8,811 bases of DNA, taken from Alphaproteobacteria bacterium. GTDB lineage: Bacteria; Pseudomonadota; Alphaproteobacteria; UBA6615. Positions 7,397 through 8,811 of the stretch are shown here, piece by piece. Numbering within the stretch: position 1 is the first letter of the stretch; each line of letters starts with the position of its first letter. The notes under the pieces were generated by a model. It did not search any database, was not told the DNA's origin, and saw only the letters and a program-made list of their open reading frames with translations. The translations under genes were made by a program, and so were the position numbers. Where the stretch lies: the NCBI GenBank assembly GCA_013003285.1, contig JABDJY010000117.1:1-8811 (forward strand), read 5' to 3'.

Positions 7397-7429
7397 GGAT
7401 GTTTCCCTCGTTACCAATTCTTCCGGCTT

Positions 7430-7891
7430 CTAGGGTTTGTCTGATTCGAGACGCTGGCGGAGAGTTCGCAGGACCATAAGGGCCTCTTCGATCTTTTCTG
7501 TGCCCAGTCCTTCGGCGTGGTGGTTTGACCATTCGACCTGGCGCTGACTGACTTTCTCCAAAGCGGTTCTCCCCTTGGACGTTAAGCGCACCAGCTGTGC
7601 ACGCCGGTGATTGGGGTTTTCCGCGAATTCGACCAGTCCCTTATCGGCCAGGACATTGGCCACCCGTTGAACGGCCTGCCTGGTAAGCCCCATATTCCGT
7701 GCAATTTGCGCGACGGGTAGAGGTTCTTTCTCAATTGCACCGACGACCTGCCATCTGGCGCTCGTTAACCCGAGGTCATTCGTCAAGTCGTCGCCGACCG
7801 CTAGAAGGCGTCCGTTCAGGCGGAAGGTTTCCAGAATCAAGGCCGTTAGAACGGCGCCTTCTGGGCTGTGGTTTTTCGTATAATCGCTCAT
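7430..7891 (-). CDS. MarR family winged-helix transcriptional regulator
   Basis: A 153-residue MarR-type dimeric DNA-binding protein, probably a ligand-responsive repressor of its own unit. The winged helix runs from about 43 to 107: LPVAQIARNMGL (58-69), recognition helix TRQAVQRVANVLADKG (70-85), and a wing with NPNHRRAQLVRLTSKG (92-107). The terminal helices (13-40 and 108-150) would form the dimer interface. There are no cysteines, so it is not an OhrR-type thiol sensor; a small-molecule ligand is more likely. Start: the ATG at 7891 is preceded by no Shine-Dalgarno but by a promoter placed for a leaderless mRNA; a TTG six codons earlier would lie inside the promoter. Neighbours are cytochrome b561 and a DUF2269-like gene downstream, and tandem operator-like boxes just upstream. 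The inducer cannot be read from the sequence. Confidence 0.92.
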   Translation of the reverse strand: MSDYTKNHSPEGAVLTALILETFRLNGRLLAVGDDLTNDLGLTSARWQVVGAIEKEPLPVAQIARNMGLTRQAVQRVANVLADKGLVEFAENPNHRRAQLVRLTSKGRTALEKVSQRQVEWSNHHAEGLGTEKIEEALMVLRTLRQRLESDKP

Positions 7892-7892
7892 A

Positions 7893-7929
7893 CGACAATA
7901 TATAGTCAATTCGACAATATACTGTCAAT
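7893..7929. promoter_or_regulatory. Tandem operator-like boxes upstream of marR
   Basis: Two 18-base copies of CGACAATATANNGTCAAT, at 7893-7910 and 7912-7929, differ at only two positions and start 19 bases apart. Each contains a near-palindrome: GACA-N6-AGTC in the first and GACA-N6-TGTC in the second, with six of seven base pairs symmetrical in each. They overlap the marR promoter and begin next to its start codon. Size, symmetry and place fit a MarR-family autoregulatory operator; binding is inferred. Confidence 0.72.
7899..7928 (-). promoter_or_regulatory. Promoter of the marR-cytochrome b561-DUF2269 unit
   Basis: On the - strand a perfect -35 TTGACA (7928-7923) is followed after 18 bases by TATATA (7904-7899). 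Transcription would begin about 6-8 bases further, at 7891-7893, which is at or within two bases of the marR ATG. This explains the absence of a Shine-Dalgarno and predicts a leaderless transcript. Both boxes lie within the tandem repeats, so a bound repressor would block RNA polymerase. Confidence 0.7.
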
Positions 7930-7964
7930 ATAATTTCAAAACGGAGGTTTGTGGGGCTCGTACA

Positions 7965-7995
7965 CCCCTCCCGAACCCTCCCCCTCCAGGGAGGG
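7965..7995 (-). repeat. G-tract (quadruplex-type) motif overlapping a hairpin after gcvPB
   Basis: The + strand has C-tracts at 7965-7968, 7970-7972, 7976-7978 and 7980-7984. On the - strand this reads G5-A-G3-TTC-G3-A-G4, a canonical quadruplex pattern with loops of 1, 3 and 1. CCCTCCC (7976-7982) can instead pair with GGGAGGG (7989-7995) around a 6-base loop, so the two folds exclude each other. No T-run follows on the - strand, so it is not a standard intrinsic terminator. It resembles C/G-rich intergenic repeats found in several alphaproteobacteria; only a genome search could show whether it is repeated here. Confidence 0.55.
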
Positions 7996-8007
7996 AATTA
8001 AAAATGG

Positions 8008-8811
8008 TTACTCCGCCGCTTCCGCGGTTTGCGCTGCTGGGGTCCAGCGCAGCACTGGTTTGCGGGCGGCTGTGGTCTCATCGAGGCGGCGGCGCGGGGT
8101 GAGTTGCGGTGCGGCGGCGAAACCCGCCGCGTCCCCCGCTTTTGCGGTTTCGGCCAGGTGGCGCATGACGGCGATAAAATCGTCGAGGCCGCGCTTGGAC
8201 TCGGTCTCGGTGGGCTCGATCAGCATCGCCCCATGGACCACCAGGGGGAAATACATGGTCATGGGGTGATAGCCCTCATCAATCATCGCCTTGGCGAAAT
8301 CCAATGTGGTGACGTCGGTGCCATCCAAGAAACGATCGTCGAATAGGCATTCGTGCATGCACGGCCCCTCGAATGACGGGGTCATCAAATCCTGCAGACG
8401 GGCCATCACGTAATTGGCGTTGAGCACCGCATCGCCGGACACCTGGGCCAGCCCATCCTTACCGTGGCTGAGCATATAGGCGTAGGCGCGCACGAACATG
8501 CCCATCTGGCCGTGAAAGCTCTTGAGGCGGCCGATGGGCGTGGCCTCGCCGGTATCCTGCGCGTTTTCGACCAGGGCGAAACCGTCGCCATCATGGACAA
8601 TCCACGGCCGCGGCGCGAACGGCGCCAGCGCTTCCGACAGCACCACCGGTCCGGCGCCGGGTCCGCCGCCACCATGGGGTGTGGAGAAGGTCTTGTGCAG
8701 GTTGATATGCATGCAGTCGATGCCCAGATCGCCCGGCCGGACGCGCCCGACGATGGCATTGAAATTGGCGCCGTCGCAGTAGAAATAACCGCCGGCCTCG
8801 TGGATCAGCCG
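8008..8811 (-). CDS. gcvPB: Glycine dehydrogenase (decarboxylating) subunit 2, C-terminal part
   Basis: This is the PLP-binding subunit of the two-part P-protein of the glycine cleavage system, which decarboxylates glycine and passes the aminomethyl group to lipoylated H-protein in the cytosol. The 267 visible residues stay open to the window edge, so the N-terminal half is missing. The cofactor site is clear: YCDGANFNAI (visible residues 11-20) and HINLHKTFSTPHGGGGPG (35-52), where K40 (codon 8692-8694) is the expected PLP lysine. Downstream, SFHGQMGMFVRAYAYM, NANYVMARL and DEGYHPMTMYFPLVVHGAMLIEPTETES are typical of this subunit. gcvPA, and possibly gcvH and gcvT, should lie beyond the right edge. 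The C-terminus ends in a short Ala-rich tail that looks unconserved. It lies upstream of marR on the same strand, 116 bases away, with no clear intrinsic terminator between them. Confidence 0.96.
   Translation of the reverse strand, partial: RLIHEAGGYFYCDGANFNAIVGRVRPGDLGIDCMHINLHKTFSTPHGGGGPGAGPVVLSEALAPFAPRPWIVHDGDGFALVENAQDTGEATPIGRLKSFHGQMGMFVRAYAYMLSHGKDGLAQVSGDAVLNANYVMARLQDLMTPSFEGPCMHECLFDDRFLDGTDVTTLDFAKAMIDEGYHPMTMYFPLVVHGAMLIEPTETESKRGLDDFIAVMRHLAETAKAGDAAGFAAAPQLTPRRRLDETTAARKPVLRWTPAAQTAEAAE

Noticed and set aside
7397..7417. Longer cytochrome b561 start at TTG 7417
   Set aside because: The GAGGG ribosome site lies inside that extension and fits the ATG at 7396.
7892..7909. Longer MarR start at TTG 7909
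   Set aside because: The TTG belongs to the operator/promoter repeat and the added residues (MTIYCR) are just its translation.
7965..7995. The C/G-rich hairpin as a standard terminator of gcvPB
   Set aside because: On the - strand the stem is followed by TTCGGG instead of a T-run; the T-run lies before the stem.

Overview
The window looks like a piece of a GC-rich alphaproteobacterial chromosome, probably from a Rhodospirillales-like lineage. Three things support this. The ATP synthase F0 genes form their own operon (atpI-B-E-F'-F) with no F1 genes attached. There are two different b-type stalk subunits. Glycine dehydrogenase is the split type (gcvPB). Genus and species cannot be read from the sequence.

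Layout. (1) 7-3474, + strand: a complete smc gene for the chromosome-condensing SMC ATPase. (2) 3475-3629: intergenic region with a likely sigma70-type promoter and a hairpin over the atpI ribosome binding site. (3) 3630-6134, + strand: atpI, atpB (a), atpE (c), atpF' (b') and atpF (b), closed by a strong intrinsic terminator at 6156-6182. Together these encode the membrane proton-channel sector and peripheral stalk of the F-type ATP synthase. The F1 genes (atpHAGDC) must lie elsewhere. (4) 6263-7891, - strand: a compact three-gene unit reading marR regulator, then cytochrome b561, then a DUF2269-like membrane protein. A promoter in front of marR is overlapped by two tandem near-palindromic boxes, and it is placed so that the marR mRNA would be leaderless. 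(5) 7892-8007: intergenic region with those boxes plus a G-tract/hairpin element. (6) 8008-8811, - strand: the 3' part of gcvPB, cut by the window edge.

How the genes work together. The F0 genes act as one complex: a and c form the proton turbine, b and b' the stator, and AtpI is the accessory protein for F0 assembly. The hairpin between atpE and atpF' and the strong atpE ribosome binding site fit the need for many c subunits per complex. The minus-strand unit looks like an autoregulated, inducible membrane redox module; its inducer and electron partner cannot be told from the sequence. smc and gcvPB are housekeeping genes that are probably functionally unrelated to their neighbours. Most of the window is ordinary core genome. 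The parts most worth a second look are the marR promoter/operator, the quadruplex-like element beside it, and the little-described marR-cyt b561-DUF2269 unit.
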